Assembly: GCF_900113415.1 (NCBI RefSeq) | Contig: NZ_FOPH01000012.1 | Coordinates: 1 to 64,000, forward strand | Reading direction: 5' to 3' | DNA: 64,000 nt | Source of the DNA: Oribacterium sp. WCC10 | GTDB lineage: Bacteria > Bacillota > Clostridia > Lachnospirales > Lachnospiraceae | Shown here: positions 9,284-18,174 of the stretch, piece by piece | Layout: each line of letters opens with the position of its first letter | How positions within the stretch are numbered: position 1 is the stretch's first letter | Position numbers and translations under genes: made by a program | Notes under the pieces: generated by a model | Told to the model about the DNA's origin: nothing | Databases searched by the model: none | Seen by the model: the letters and a program-made list of their open reading frames with translations, nothing else

Positions 9284-10327
9284 ATGAGAGCAGCAGAGAA
9301 CAAAGCGGTTAAGACAGTAACATTCTTTAGAGGCGACGGAATCGGACCTGAAATTTCAGATTCAGTATTTGCCATTTTCCAGGCTGCACATGTTCCCGTT
9401 AAGTTTGAGATATTTGATGTTGGGGAAGCAGAGTACAACAGAAACGGAAAGCTTATTCCTGATGATGCGTTTACATCTTTTGAAAAGACAAAGGTTCTTC
9501 TTAAGAGCCCTATCACAACACCTGTAGGTAAGGGATTCCGTTCTCTCAATGTAACAATGAGAAAGAAGTATGATCTTTATGCAAACTTCCGTCCGGCGAA
9601 GTCAAATTCAGCGGTTCCGACACCATTCCCGAATACAGACATTGTCACATTCCGTGAGAATACCGAAGACCTGTATGCGGGAGTTGAGGAGAAGATTTCA
9701 GACAATGAGATGCACAGCATCAAGATCATCACAAGAGACAAGTCAGAGAGAATCTGCCGCTCAGCTTTCGATTTTGCAGTACAGAACGGACGTAAGAAGG
9801 TTACATGTATTCACAAGGCCAACATCATGAAGCTTACAGACGGACTTTTCCTGGATGTTTTCTATGAGGTAGCAAAGGATTATCCAGGTATCGAAGCAAA
9901 GGACATGATCGTAGATGCATGCTGCATGAATCTGGTTCTTGATCCTTCAAAGTTCGATGTTATGGTAACAGAGAACCTGTATGGAGATATCATCACAGAT
10001 CTTACATCTGGACTTATCGGCGGAGTTGGGCTCATGCCATCTGCCAACATCGGAACAGACATGGCCATGTTTGAGGCAGTACACGGTTCAGCACCTGATA
10101 TCGCAGGAAAGAACATTGCAAATCCAACAGCATTTATCTGGTCGGCATGTATGATGCTTGATCATATCGGACTTAACAGCTATGCTGATGTAATCCGTGA
10201 AGCAATCAAGAATGTTATGGACGAAGGTGTACACACAACAAAGGATATCGGTGGTTCAGCTTCAACCACAGAATATACAGATGCAGTGATCAATGAGATT
10301 AAGAAGATCATGTCTCAGGCTGCATAA
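9284..10327 (+). CDS. icd: NAD-dependent isocitrate dehydrogenase
   Basis: A 347-residue beta-decarboxylating dehydrogenase (isocitrate/isopropylmalate family) converting isocitrate to 2-oxoglutarate and CO2. Visible motifs are FRGDGIGPEI at the N-terminus, the substrate-binding NVTMRKKYDLYANFRP segment, RENTEDLYAG, and the metal-site MVTENLYGDIITDL. The cofactor loop reads HGSAPDIAGK; Asp-Ile here, in place of the Lys-Tyr of E. coli NADP-IDH, indicates NAD use. The ATG follows GGGAGG. Codon use is biased as in the citD-citF genes, suggesting high expression. With no citrate synthase in the window, it probably takes isocitrate from the aconitases, for glutamate synthesis. Confidence 0.93.
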   Translation: MRAAENKAVKTVTFFRGDGIGPEISDSVFAIFQAAHVPVKFEIFDVGEAEYNRNGKLIPDDAFTSFEKTKVLLKSPITTPVGKGFRSLNVTMRKKYDLYANFRPAKSNSAVPTPFPNTDIVTFRENTEDLYAGVEEKISDNEMHSIKIITRDKSERICRSAFDFAVQNGRKKVTCIHKANIMKLTDGLFLDVFYEVAKDYPGIEAKDMIVDACCMNLVLDPSKFDVMVTENLYGDIITDLTSGLIGGVGLMPSANIGTDMAMFEAVHGSAPDIAGKNIANPTAFIWSACMMLDHIGLNSYADVIREAIKNVMDEGVHTTKDIGGSASTTEYTDAVINEIKKIMSQAA

Positions 10328-10440
10328 TATGACAGCGGATGAGATTGTTTCAGTATCAGACTTTTGATGATCGTATGATATCTATATAAAGCGCGGGTAC
10401 AGAACTCGGCATTGAACCTAAACATAAAAAGCAGAGATAG

Positions 10441-10486
10441 AGACACAGGGTTATTCGGTAAAACCGATTGGCTCTGTGTCTTTTGT
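10441..10486 (+). terminator. Terminator after icd
   Basis: AGACACAG pairs with CTGTGTCT, with an inner CGGT-AAA-ACCG stem, followed by TTTTGTTG. Confidence 0.7.
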
Positions 10487-10555
10487 TGTGTAAGTATACA
10501 AAACATGGATATAATGTCTAATGGATTCTTTAAATAACAGCGGGGCAGATAATGT

Positions 10556-12748
10556 ATGAGCATCTTTAATAAAAACAACCAGAAATATACTGATATGGCA
10601 CAGAGATTTGGTCTGTTCATGCTTGGTATAATTATACTATTTATTGTCTTTATAGATTTCAACAGTTATAAGACATACAGCGATGTACTGATAAGGCAGG
10701 AGGAGACACAGCTCCTGTCCATTGCACGGATCGTAGGTGATAACTTAAACAACTACCTTGAACAGGAACGTGACAAGATTGATGTTACTTTTGCAAAGGA
10801 AAACGGTGGAATTTCGGATATACACAGTAAGAACAAATATCTCATTGATGACAGCTTTCCTTTATATCGAGGTTATGTTTTGCTGGATGATAATGCAGAA
10901 ATCGTAGATATCATCATGTCCGGTACACAGGGAACCGAAAACCGGGAGAAATTGTATGAGGGCATAAAGCTTGTAAACCTGCTCAAGAATTACAGAGCTG
11001 AAATAGTAGGTAAGTTTTTTTCGAAGGAGGATTCTGAATATACTCTTTACATCAAAAAGACCATTCGTGTGGAGAATAAACTATATACCGCAATATATGC
11101 GCTTGATATGAGTGAAATATACAATCGTATCATTAAACCTGTTCAGATAAACGGTGCCGGATACATCTACATCAGGGATGCGGAAAATGTAATCATCATG
11201 CATCCCTATCATGATGAAATAGGAACTTCCGGTTTTCAGAGTGTTCATGAGAATACAACCGGTAAGTCCGATGCATTCGACGATCTTTTCAGATGGTCAA
11301 ACTATCAGAAACAGGTTGCCGAGGGTTACGATGTCATTCAATCCTATAGCATCAAAAGAAATGCTTTGGTACCGGAAACCATGATAGGTGCATTTACAAA
11401 ACTGTATATTCAAAATGAGGAGTGGACTGTTACTGCATTTTTGCCTATGAGCGTACTATCGGGGCCGCTTACCCAGTTCATTTCCATATTTCTTCTGATT
11501 ACGCTGATCATATTCCTGCTTGCTGTAATCGGAACAGCGGTTTGCATGAACATCGTGAGACAAAGTAATGAAATAAAGTATCTGAGAGAGATAAATGATG
11601 GTATGGAGATGATACAGAAGCAGAGCGATGAGATCAGAAACTATCAGAGAATACAGTCGCTAGGTATGATGGCAAGTCATATCGCACATGAGTTCAATAA
11701 TTTTCTCACTCCGGTTATGGTATATGTAGATCTTCTGAAAACAGATAATGACATTTCTGAAGAAAATCATGAACTTCTGAATGAAATGTCCGGTTCTCTT
11801 GATCAGGCAAAGCAGTTGTCAACGGATCTTCTGAGCTTTGCAAGACAGGATACAGGAGCAAAGCTTACAAACATTAATTTGCGTGAGGAAACCGAGTCTG
11901 CATTAAAGATGGTAAAACGTCTGACACCGCACAGGATTAAATTTGAGAGTGAGATCTCATGTAAAGACATCAACCTGTACGCACGAAAGGGGAACATTGA
12001 GCATATTCTTCTAAATCTCAGCAAAAATGCATATGATGCCATGGAGAATTCTGAAAAAAGAATTCTCAGAGTGGAACTTAAGACAGAGGGTGAGGAAGCT
12101 GTGCTTATGGTATCCGATACAGGCTGCGGTATACCAACAGAAACCATAGAACAGATTTTCGAACCTTTCTATACAACCAAGGGAAGTCGTCAGGGAACAG
12201 GACTTGGTCTTTCTGTGGTGAAAAATATAGTTACGTCAATGGGCGGAAGACTTGTAGTCAGGAGCAGTGATGAAGGGACAACATTCAGCATGTATTTCCC
12301 TGTTGCAGAAGATAGCGGAGAGAATAAGACAAGTAAGATAGCAAGCATTAAGCGTATAGCTGTTATATACAATAAAAACATAGATATCAGGAGAATTGAG
12401 GAGATCTTCAAGGGCAGCGGTGTGAGAACGGAGTTTTTTGATCATCCTGCAGCGGTAATATCAATTGTGGAAAAGAGGAAGGACTATTTTGGAATGATCA
12501 TTTCATCCTATCATCTTCCGCTCATGAACGGAGTTGAGACTCTGAAGATAGTCAGACGTCTGGATCCGGAGATAAGACTGATACTTACAACAGATGAAAA
12601 AATCACTGAGTTTGAGTGGTATCTGAATAACGGGTATTTTGACAGGCATATAACTGTAGAGGATTTGTATAAGGAGCTTGGAACTTTGATAACCATGAAC
12701 AGGGGCGGGATATTGCCTAGAGAAAGTGACGCAAAGTTTGTTGAATGA
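10556..12748 (+). CDS. Membrane sensor histidine kinase with degenerate C-terminal receiver domain
   Basis: A 730-residue two-component sensor. Transmembrane helices lie at about 17-37 and 303-331, enclosing an extracytoplasmic domain of about 260 residues that looks like a double-Cache sensor. The dimerisation helix has H378 in SHIAHEFNNFL (NtrB-like H-box). The ATPase domain has the N-box LNLSKNAYDAM, G1 DTGCGIP and G2 GTGLGLSVVK. A receiver-like domain follows (about 600-715), but the phosphoacceptor position is serine (S651 in SYHLP) and the N-terminal acidic pair is lost (VIYNKN), so phosphotransfer through it is unlikely. The gene stands directly upstream of tctCBA; the response regulator at 16165 on the far side is the likely partner. 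Tricarboxylate sensing is inferred from context. Confidence 0.88.
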   Translation: MSIFNKNNQKYTDMAQRFGLFMLGIIILFIVFIDFNSYKTYSDVLIRQEETQLLSIARIVGDNLNNYLEQERDKIDVTFAKENGGISDIHSKNKYLIDDSFPLYRGYVLLDDNAEIVDIIMSGTQGTENREKLYEGIKLVNLLKNYRAEIVGKFFSKEDSEYTLYIKKTIRVENKLYTAIYALDMSEIYNRIIKPVQINGAGYIYIRDAENVIIMHPYHDEIGTSGFQSVHENTTGKSDAFDDLFRWSNYQKQVAEGYDVIQSYSIKRNALVPETMIGAFTKLYIQNEEWTVTAFLPMSVLSGPLTQFISIFLLITLIIFLLAVIGTAVCMNIVRQSNEIKYLREINDGMEMIQKQSDEIRNYQRIQSLGMMASHIAHEFNNFLTPVMVYVDLLKTDNDISEENHELLNEMSGSLDQAKQLSTDLLSFARQDTGAKLTNINLREETESALKMVKRLTPHRIKFESEISCKDINLYARKGNIEHILLNLSKNAYDAMENSEKRILRVELKTEGEEAVLMVSDTGCGIPTETIEQIFEPFYTTKGSRQGTGLGLSVVKNIVTSMGGRLVVRSSDEGTTFSMYFPVAEDSGENKTSKIASIKRIAVIYNKNIDIRRIEEIFKGSGVRTEFFDHPAAVISIVEKRKDYFGMIISSYHLPLMNGVETLKIVRRLDPEIRLILTTDEKITEFEWYLNNGYFDRHITVEDLYKELGTLITMNRGGILPRESDAKFVE

Positions 12749-12789
12749 GAAAAATGACAAAACTGTCACTGTTGAATGTGCCCAAATTA

Positions 12790-12819
12790 TTGCCTTGACT
12801 TTGAACGTATATGTATAAT
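12790..12819 (+). promoter_or_regulatory. Promoter of tctCBA
   Basis: TTGCCT at 12790-12795 and a perfect TATAAT at 12814-12819 with an 18-bp spacer. The leader is about 120 nt and includes the hairpin at 12849-12874. Confidence 0.55.
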
Positions 12820-12848
12820 GTCGCCATAGGTTAGAGAAACGAAATAAC

Positions 12849-12874
12849 TGCCTGATCCATCAAAAAGTCAGGCA
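12849..12874 (+). promoter_or_regulatory. Hairpin in the tctC leader
   Basis: TGCCTGA and TCAGGCA form a perfect 7-bp stem around a 12-nt loop. No T-tract follows, so it is an RNA structure or a DNA dyad of unknown role. Confidence 0.45.
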
Positions 12875-12943
12875 TATGGCGTCGATCCGCAGAGAATCGG
12901 ATATAAGCGGAAAGATGTTCACAGGAAAGGAGAGGTTCTTATT

Positions 12944-13969
12944 ATGAAAAAAGCATTTATGGGTTCTATCGCTATTCTTACGGCGATGTCGATGGCAGTT
13001 CTCGCAGGATGCGGCGGCAGCTCATCATCAGGCGCATCTTCTACGAAGACAGAAGCAGCCGGTGGTTCAGGTGAAGCTGCAGCTGAGGACTGGAAGTGGG
13101 AGCGCAACATCGAGATCGTTTGTCCATGGGGAACAGGCGGTGGAGCTGATACAACTCTCAGAGCATTTGCTACCGCTCTTGAAAATGAGATCGGCGTCAA
13201 GGTAGTCGTAAACAACAAGTCCGGAGCAGGCGGAGTTACAGGTGTTCAGTTCGCATCTTCACAGCCGGCAGACGGATACACATATCTTCTCTGCACACAG
13301 TCACCTATGCTTGCTCAGATCACAGGAGCAACAGATTTCGATGTATATGGTTCAGTTAAGCCACTTTGCCAGCTTGTACATGATGTAAACGTATTCGTAG
13401 CAGGTAAGGATGAGCCATACAACAATATGGAAGAGCTCAAGGAGTACCTTAAGGCAAATCCCGGTTCTGTAAAGTGTGGTGTTATGACTATCACTGGTCT
13501 TGATGCAGCTTGCGTACAGGGGGCATTTGAAGGTGGAGTTGAGGCTGTTGCTTATACAGAGGGTTCACAGCTCAACGCTGATATCGTAGGCGGACACATC
13601 AACCTTGGATGTGAGGGTCCTGCTGAAGTATCTGCAATGGTAGAGTCAGGCGATATGAAGGTTATCGGTGCATGTACAGATCAGCACCTTACACTTGCAG
13701 GTTGGGAAGATGTTCAGACAACAGCTGACATCAACAACGAGACAACTTATGGTCCTGCACGTGGTATCTTCTACATCCCGGGAACACCTGATGCTGCTAT
13801 AAAGGCATTTGAGGCAGCTGCTGAGAAGGCCGTTGCATCTGATTCTTTCCAGGAGTTCTGCAAGCAGCAGGGTCTTGATCAGAGACAGGGTTGGCTCAAC
13901 ACAGCTGATTATCAGGCTGAGTGGGATTCAGACTATGAGAATCTTACAGCACTTTTCGGAACAAAGTAA
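12944..13969 (+). CDS. tctC: Tripartite tricarboxylate transporter substrate-binding lipoprotein
   Basis: A 341-residue TctC/Bug-family solute receptor tethered outside the membrane. The signal peptide ends in a lipobox LAGC with lipidated C23, followed by a Ser/Gly/Ala-rich linker to about residue 45. The mature domain starts WERNIEIVCPWGTGGGADTTLR, the conserved beginning of the family that binds a carboxylate, with FASSQPADGYTYL downstream. The ATG is preceded by AAAGGAG. It is first in tctC-tctB-tctA; a terminator-like hairpin follows, so the receptor should be made in excess over the membrane subunits. Citrate or another tricarboxylate is the likely ligand, judging from the flanking genes. 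Confidence 0.93.
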   Translation: MKKAFMGSIAILTAMSMAVLAGCGGSSSSGASSTKTEAAGGSGEAAAEDWKWERNIEIVCPWGTGGGADTTLRAFATALENEIGVKVVVNNKSGAGGVTGVQFASSQPADGYTYLLCTQSPMLAQITGATDFDVYGSVKPLCQLVHDVNVFVAGKDEPYNNMEELKEYLKANPGSVKCGVMTITGLDAACVQGAFEGGVEAVAYTEGSQLNADIVGGHINLGCEGPAEVSAMVESGDMKVIGACTDQHLTLAGWEDVQTTADINNETTYGPARGIFYIPGTPDAAIKAFEAAAEKAVASDSFQEFCKQQGLDQRQGWLNTADYQAEWDSDYENLTALFGTK

Positions 13970-13992
13970 TTCGTTTTAAGTAATGTAATTGT

Positions 13993-14025
13993 CGGGGGAA
14001 CAGTTATTTGTTTCCCCGTATTTTT
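13993..14025 (+). terminator. Intercistronic terminator-like hairpin between tctC and tctB
   Basis: CGGGGGAAC pairs with GTTTCCCCG (one G-T wobble) and is followed by TATTTTT. It probably acts as a partial terminator or mRNA-stability element. The hairpin covers the far-upstream TTG at 14008, which argues against that start for tctB. Confidence 0.7.
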
Positions 14026-14040
14026 AAAGGGGGAAATGTT

Positions 14041-14544
14041 TTGGATATCATATTTTCAGCATTTTTAATCATTGCGGGAATTGGTCTTTTTTCCATGATC
14101 GGTGCTGATCCATCAGCTGCAGCTTCCGAAACTGAGCTTGGTGCCGCATTTTGGCCTCAGATCGTTCTGACCATCATGATCGTATTATCTGTAGTTAATA
14201 TAGTTACCGCACTAAAAAAGATGAAGGCAGAGGGTAAGACCATAACTTCGGAGATTGATGTTGCCGGATTCTTTAAGAGTAAGCTTTTCATTGGAATGAT
14301 AGCAGTAGCTGTACTTGCGCTGGTACTGCCTACTATAGGGTTCGTGCCTTCATGTATTCTGTTCCTTATAGGCTATGGAGTCCTTCTCAAGGCTCCTGAT
14401 ATTCCCAAGCTTGCCATAGCTGCTGTTCTTATCACCATAGTTATATATATTCTTTTCCAGGGTGCTCTTGATATCATGCTTCCCAGAGGAACAGGTGTCT
14501 TCCGTGAGCTTGCTCTTGTATTTGAAAGAATATTACCGTTCTAA
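14041..14544 (+). CDS. tctB: Tripartite tricarboxylate transporter small membrane subunit
   Basis: A 167-residue membrane protein with four predicted transmembrane segments, the TctB layout. I take the TTG at 14041 as the start because AAGGGGG lies 7-8 bases before it; an upstream TTG at 14008 would start inside the intercistronic hairpin. The opening residues LDIIFSAFLIIAGIGLF form the first membrane helix. It associates with TctA to form the sodium-coupled carrier. The gene ends 15 bp before tctA. Sequence conservation in this family is low, so the assignment rests partly on its place between tctC and tctA. Confidence 0.85.
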   Translation: MDIIFSAFLIIAGIGLFSMIGADPSAAASETELGAAFWPQIVLTIMIVLSVVNIVTALKKMKAEGKTITSEIDVAGFFKSKLFIGMIAVAVLALVLPTIGFVPSCILFLIGYGVLLKAPDIPKLAIAAVLITIVIYILFQGALDIMLPRGTGVFRELALVFERILPF

Positions 14545-14559
14545 GGAGGAGATAAGAGT

Positions 14560-16059
14560 ATGTTTGATTTACTTGTAACAGGATTTTCTATAGTATTTGC
14601 GCCTGCTACCTTCCTCTTTATCGTAGGTGGTACAATTATCGGCGTTATCTTCGGCGCCATGCCGGGAGTTTCGGCATCAATGGCGGTTGCCCTTGCACTT
14701 CCTTTCGCTTATGCGATGAAACCTATCGTTGCCATTGCATTCCTTGTATCTGTTTACTGTGCATCAATAACAGGAGGCGGTATCACTGCAATTCTTTTCA
14801 AGATTCCGGGAACTCCTTCATCTGCGCCTACAACATTTGACGGTTATCCTATGGCTCAGAGAGGAGAGGCAGGTAAGGCACTTGGATATTCACTTGTTGC
14901 ATCTGCTTTCGGCGGACTTGTTGCAGCATTTGCTATGGCGCTCATTTCGCCTCAGCTTGCGGCTGTTGCTCTAAAGTTTGGTCCTTCAGAGCTTTTTGCC
15001 GTATCTTTCCTCGGACTTTCGGTTCTTTCATGTCTTGACAGTGATAATATAGTAAAGACACTTATCTCAGGCTGTATCGGACTTTTCCTTGCATGTATCG
15101 GTATGGATCCGATGCTTGGTATAGCACGTTTCACATTCGGAAGTTCAACACTTCTTTCAGGCATCGAGATGATCCCTGTCATGATCGGTCTTTTTGCAGT
15201 AACTGAGGTTCTGAAGCAGACAAACAAGCAGAAGAAAATCGATATTGAAAAGGATTCAACAGCAAAGGGCGGAGATACATCTGCAAAGCTTCCTTCTATT
15301 AAGGAACTCTGGGAGACTAAGTGGACTATGATCCGTGCTTCAGTTCTCGGAACAGTTGTAGGTATCCTTCCCGGCGCAGGTGCTACTATCGCTTCTTTCC
15401 TTGCATACGCAATCGAAAAGAAAGTTTCAAAGCATCCTGAACTTCTTGGTACAGGTATCCCTGACGGTATCGTTGCTTCCGAGGCAGCTAACAACGGTGC
15501 TACCGGTGGTGCCATGGTTCCTCTTCTTTCACTTGGTATCCCCGGTGGTAATGCAGCGGCTATCATGATGACAGCTCTCGTTATCCAGGGTGTACAGGTT
15601 GGACCGCTCCTTATCAAGCAGCAGCCGGAGTACCTTGCGTCTGTATTTGCATCAATGTTTGTCACAAATATCGTTATGGTTATCGTATCCATGGGTATTG
15701 CAAGAGTCTTTGCAAAGATTCTTTCAGTTCCGTATTCTATCCTTGGACCGGTTATCGTTATTCTTGCAACAATCGGTGCTTACGCTACAAATAACAACAC
15801 AGGTGATGTTGTTCTTATGGTGGTTGCAGGTATCATCGGATATCTGTTCTCAAAGCTTAAGTACAACTCGGCAGCACTTGTTCTTGGTCTCGTACTTGGA
15901 CAGATGTGTGAGTCAAACTTCCGTAGAGCTTATACACTTATGAATGGTAGCATCATAGGTATTTTCTCAAAACCAATCACATTCGTTATCGTATCAGCAT
16001 GTGTGATCATGCTTGTATATCCGTTTGTTAAGCCGTTAATCTCAAAGAAAAAGGCTTAA
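14560..16059 (+). CDS. tctA: Tripartite tricarboxylate transporter large membrane subunit
   Basis: A 499-residue polytopic carrier with about 11-12 transmembrane segments. It has the paired glycine-rich signatures typical of TctA: GAMPGVSASMAVALALPFAY near residue 30, and GILPGAGATIASFLAYAIEKK near residue 270. SLGIPGGNAAAIMM near 325 is a further conserved segment. AAGGAGG precedes the ATG. It is the last gene of the tct operon, which is closed by a terminator at 16075. It imports a carboxylate delivered by TctC, driven by an ion gradient. Confidence 0.94.
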   Translation: MFDLLVTGFSIVFAPATFLFIVGGTIIGVIFGAMPGVSASMAVALALPFAYAMKPIVAIAFLVSVYCASITGGGITAILFKIPGTPSSAPTTFDGYPMAQRGEAGKALGYSLVASAFGGLVAAFAMALISPQLAAVALKFGPSELFAVSFLGLSVLSCLDSDNIVKTLISGCIGLFLACIGMDPMLGIARFTFGSSTLLSGIEMIPVMIGLFAVTEVLKQTNKQKKIDIEKDSTAKGGDTSAKLPSIKELWETKWTMIRASVLGTVVGILPGAGATIASFLAYAIEKKVSKHPELLGTGIPDGIVASEAANNGATGGAMVPLLSLGIPGGNAAAIMMTALVIQGVQVGPLLIKQQPEYLASVFASMFVTNIVMVIVSMGIARVFAKILSVPYSILGPVIVILATIGAYATNNNTGDVVLMVVAGIIGYLFSKLKYNSAALVLGLVLGQMCESNFRRAYTLMNGSIIGIFSKPITFVIVSACVIMLVYPFVKPLISKKKA

Positions 16060-16074
16060 TGACATAAGTGACAG

Positions 16075-16106
16075 GAACTCTTGCTATGTGCAGGAGTTCT
16101 TTTTTA
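16075..16106 (+). terminator. Terminator of the tct operon
   Basis: A 10-bp stem, GAACTCTTGC with GCAGGAGTTC, has one wobble and a TATGT loop, followed by TTTTTTT. Confidence 0.85.
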
Positions 16107-16164
16107 TGTTAAAATTCAAATTATATAAGTGAACATTATTCTTTGGCGGTTAGGTGAATGGGAT

Positions 16165-16866
16165 ATGGCGAACGAAAATATTCTGGTTGTGGATGATGAG
16201 GCGGCTATACGCCTTGCTATGCGGGTGGCTCTAAAAAGAGAAGGAATGCGAGTGACTGAGGCGCCTGACGGGAAGGAAGCTATTGAACTTTTGGGTGATC
16301 AGAAGTTTAGTCTTGTGATCCTTGATGTCATGATGGAAAATGTTGGCGGTTATGAAGTTCTTCGTCATATGAGGTCGAATGATGATATGACACCTGTTTT
16401 AATGCTTTCCGGTAAGTCTGATGAGGCGGATCAGATGATGGGACTTGATTTCGGTGCTGACAGTTATCTGACGAAGCCTTTCCATACCGCACTTCTTATC
16501 CAGAATGTAAAGGCCCTGATAAGGCGTACACAGGTTTATGCTCATGTTGATACTACAAAGCTGAAATGCGGTCACTTCAGTGTGGATACAGTGAAGATGG
16601 AGTGTCTGAAAGACGGTGAACCACTTGATTTCACGGGACGAGAGACTAGTCTTTTCAGATTTTTAATGGAGCATCCCGGAGAAGTATTTACCAAGGAACA
16701 GCTATACAGGCAGATCTGGGATGATAGTGGAGCGGTTGTGGATGAAAATACAGTTACAGTCTATGTGAAGCGTATAAGGAGTAAGATTGAAAAAGATCCC
16801 AAAAATCCTGTATATCTGAAAACAGTACGTGGCGTTGGTTACAGATTTGACCAAACAGAGATGTGA
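16165..16866 (+). CDS. OmpR/PhoB-type response regulator
   Basis: A 233-residue regulator. The receiver domain (about 5-118) has the acidic pair in VVDDE, phosphoacceptor D54 in ILDVMM and the conserved K in YLTKPF. The C-terminal winged helix (about 135-230) ends in NTVTVYVKRIRSKIEKDP and TVRGVGYRF, the OmpR-type recognition helix and wing. I chose the ATG at 16165, which has AGGTGA 7 bp upstream, over a GTG at 16129. It directly follows tctCBA, with the sensor kinase on the other side of the operon, resembling a TctD-TctE pair. Note that the kinase's H-box is NtrB-like, so pairing is by position rather than class. Confidence 0.9.
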   Translation: MANENILVVDDEAAIRLAMRVALKREGMRVTEAPDGKEAIELLGDQKFSLVILDVMMENVGGYEVLRHMRSNDDMTPVLMLSGKSDEADQMMGLDFGADSYLTKPFHTALLIQNVKALIRRTQVYAHVDTTKLKCGHFSVDTVKMECLKDGEPLDFTGRETSLFRFLMEHPGEVFTKEQLYRQIWDDSGAVVDENTVTVYVKRIRSKIEKDPKNPVYLKTVRGVGYRFDQTEM

Positions 16867-16881
16867 TGCATCTGAAGACTG

Positions 16882-17796
16882 TTATGTAAAATCTCTGACA
16901 ATCTTTATATATTCTGTCGCGTGGTATGGAAGATAACTGTTCTTTCGGAAGGCCGCTACAAAGTTGATCGGTGTGCTTGGGTCTCCAACGGAAAAATATT
17001 TTAAAGGTTTATCAAGTTTCATATGTTTGAGATGTGTCTCAGTGATGAAACAGACGCCGTAATTTCTTGAAGCAAGTTCTGCCTCGGCGCGAATGTTACT
17101 TGTTTCAAGAATGATATTCGGATTGACATGGTGCTGTCTGAAGAGTCTGTCTACTATGGTTCTGGTACGCTGATTCGGATTTTGCATGATCACGCCCTGA
17201 TTATGAGTTTCAAGGTGCTTTAAATCAAGATGAGGATAACGGCACCCTTCCATCGGATAAGCCAGTTCACACAGAGGATTATCAGGAGACATAACAAGTA
17301 CCATCTCTTCGTGGCTTATGATCTCGGTTTCAATATATGGGTTTTCATCAGGTTGATTGTAGAAAGCGAGGTCCACATCTCCGCTGAGTATCAGTTCATT
17401 CAGTTTGCTGGAGCTGGATTCGTGTATTTTGATTTTAACATTAGGATAAAGGCTGTGAAAAATCGGGAGAGTACAAGGCAGCATATAGGTTCCTCTCATG
17501 GCAGGGAAGCCAACATTAAGTAAACCTGAATCGTGTTTCAGAATATCACCTACTTCCTGATCAAGTTCTCTTTTTATATTCAGTATCTCTTTAGATCTCG
17601 CTATATATCGTTTTCCAACATAAGTCGGTACATACCTGTTCCCGATTCTATTAAACAGAGGCTGACCCACATAGGATTCGGTGTTCTGTAAAAATCTTGA
17701 CAATGAAGGCTGAGACAGAAAAAGTGCCTCAGCAGCTTTCGAAATATTCCCGTACTTCTCAATCGCTATTAGATATGTCAGGTCCTTGAAATCCAT
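16882..17796 (-). CDS. LysR family transcriptional regulator
   Basis: A 304-residue LysR regulator on the minus strand, divergent from prpF. The N-terminal helix-turn-helix reads LTYLIAIEKYGNISKAAEAL, then QPSLSRFLQNTESYVGQPLF, followed by the effector domain. The start at 17796 has a strong AGGAGG 5 bases upstream. The long shared intergenic region holds a perfect 10-bp inverted repeat and other dyads, a typical arrangement in which a LysR protein controls the divergent operon and its own gene. A tricarboxylate or aconitate-like inducer is inferred from the targets (prpF, matC, aconitase 2). Confidence 0.9.
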   Translation of the reverse strand: MDFKDLTYLIAIEKYGNISKAAEALFLSQPSLSRFLQNTESYVGQPLFNRIGNRYVPTYVGKRYIARSKEILNIKRELDQEVGDILKHDSGLLNVGFPAMRGTYMLPCTLPIFHSLYPNVKIKIHESSSSKLNELILSGDVDLAFYNQPDENPYIETEIISHEEMVLVMSPDNPLCELAYPMEGCRYPHLDLKHLETHNQGVIMQNPNQRTRTIVDRLFRQHHVNPNIILETSNIRAEAELASRNYGVCFITETHLKHMKLDKPLKYFSVGDPSTPINFVAAFRKNSYLPYHATEYIKIVRDFT

Positions 17797-18174
17797 TACG
17801 TCCTCCTGAAAATGGTTTTGATTCTTTCACGAAAAGCTGTCGTCTGATCAACTACAAATAAATATATCATTTCAAAGTGGAGAGCAGGCAAGAACTTCGG
17901 TTGCTGAAGGGCTTTTACCTGCTTTCATTCGTTGATCATCTGTAGATGGATTATATCTTGAAATGGACTATACGTCCAATGCATAGTTTTTATCGAATAA
18001 ATGCATTGGATATATAAAAATGCAAATGATATTGTATATACATAGATAAACAGATGCGCGCTGTTCATTGAAAACTAAATGAAACGTTTCTCTTATCCCC
18101 CGATGAGATACATTTTCGAAACACTATTTTTTACGCTGTGGCTTTCTGGTAAGTGGCAGCAGAATGGAGTTTAT
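17797..18174. promoter_or_regulatory. Divergent lysR-prpF regulatory region with several dyads
   Basis: It contains TGATCAAC (17846-17853) and its inverse GTTGATCA (17931-17938), flanking an imperfect GCAGG/CCTGC hairpin at 17884-17922. TGGAC-N5-GTCCA lies at 17964-17978. A perfect inverted repeat TCCAATGCAT-N16-ATGCATTGGA spans 17975-18010, and ATATTGTATA is at 18029-18038. These are good LysR operator candidates. No clear -35/-10 pair was fixed. Confidence 0.6.

Noticed and set aside
14952-15692. Minus-strand ORF of 246 codons inside tctA
   Set aside because: It is an antisense shadow of a membrane protein gene with clear TctA motifs.
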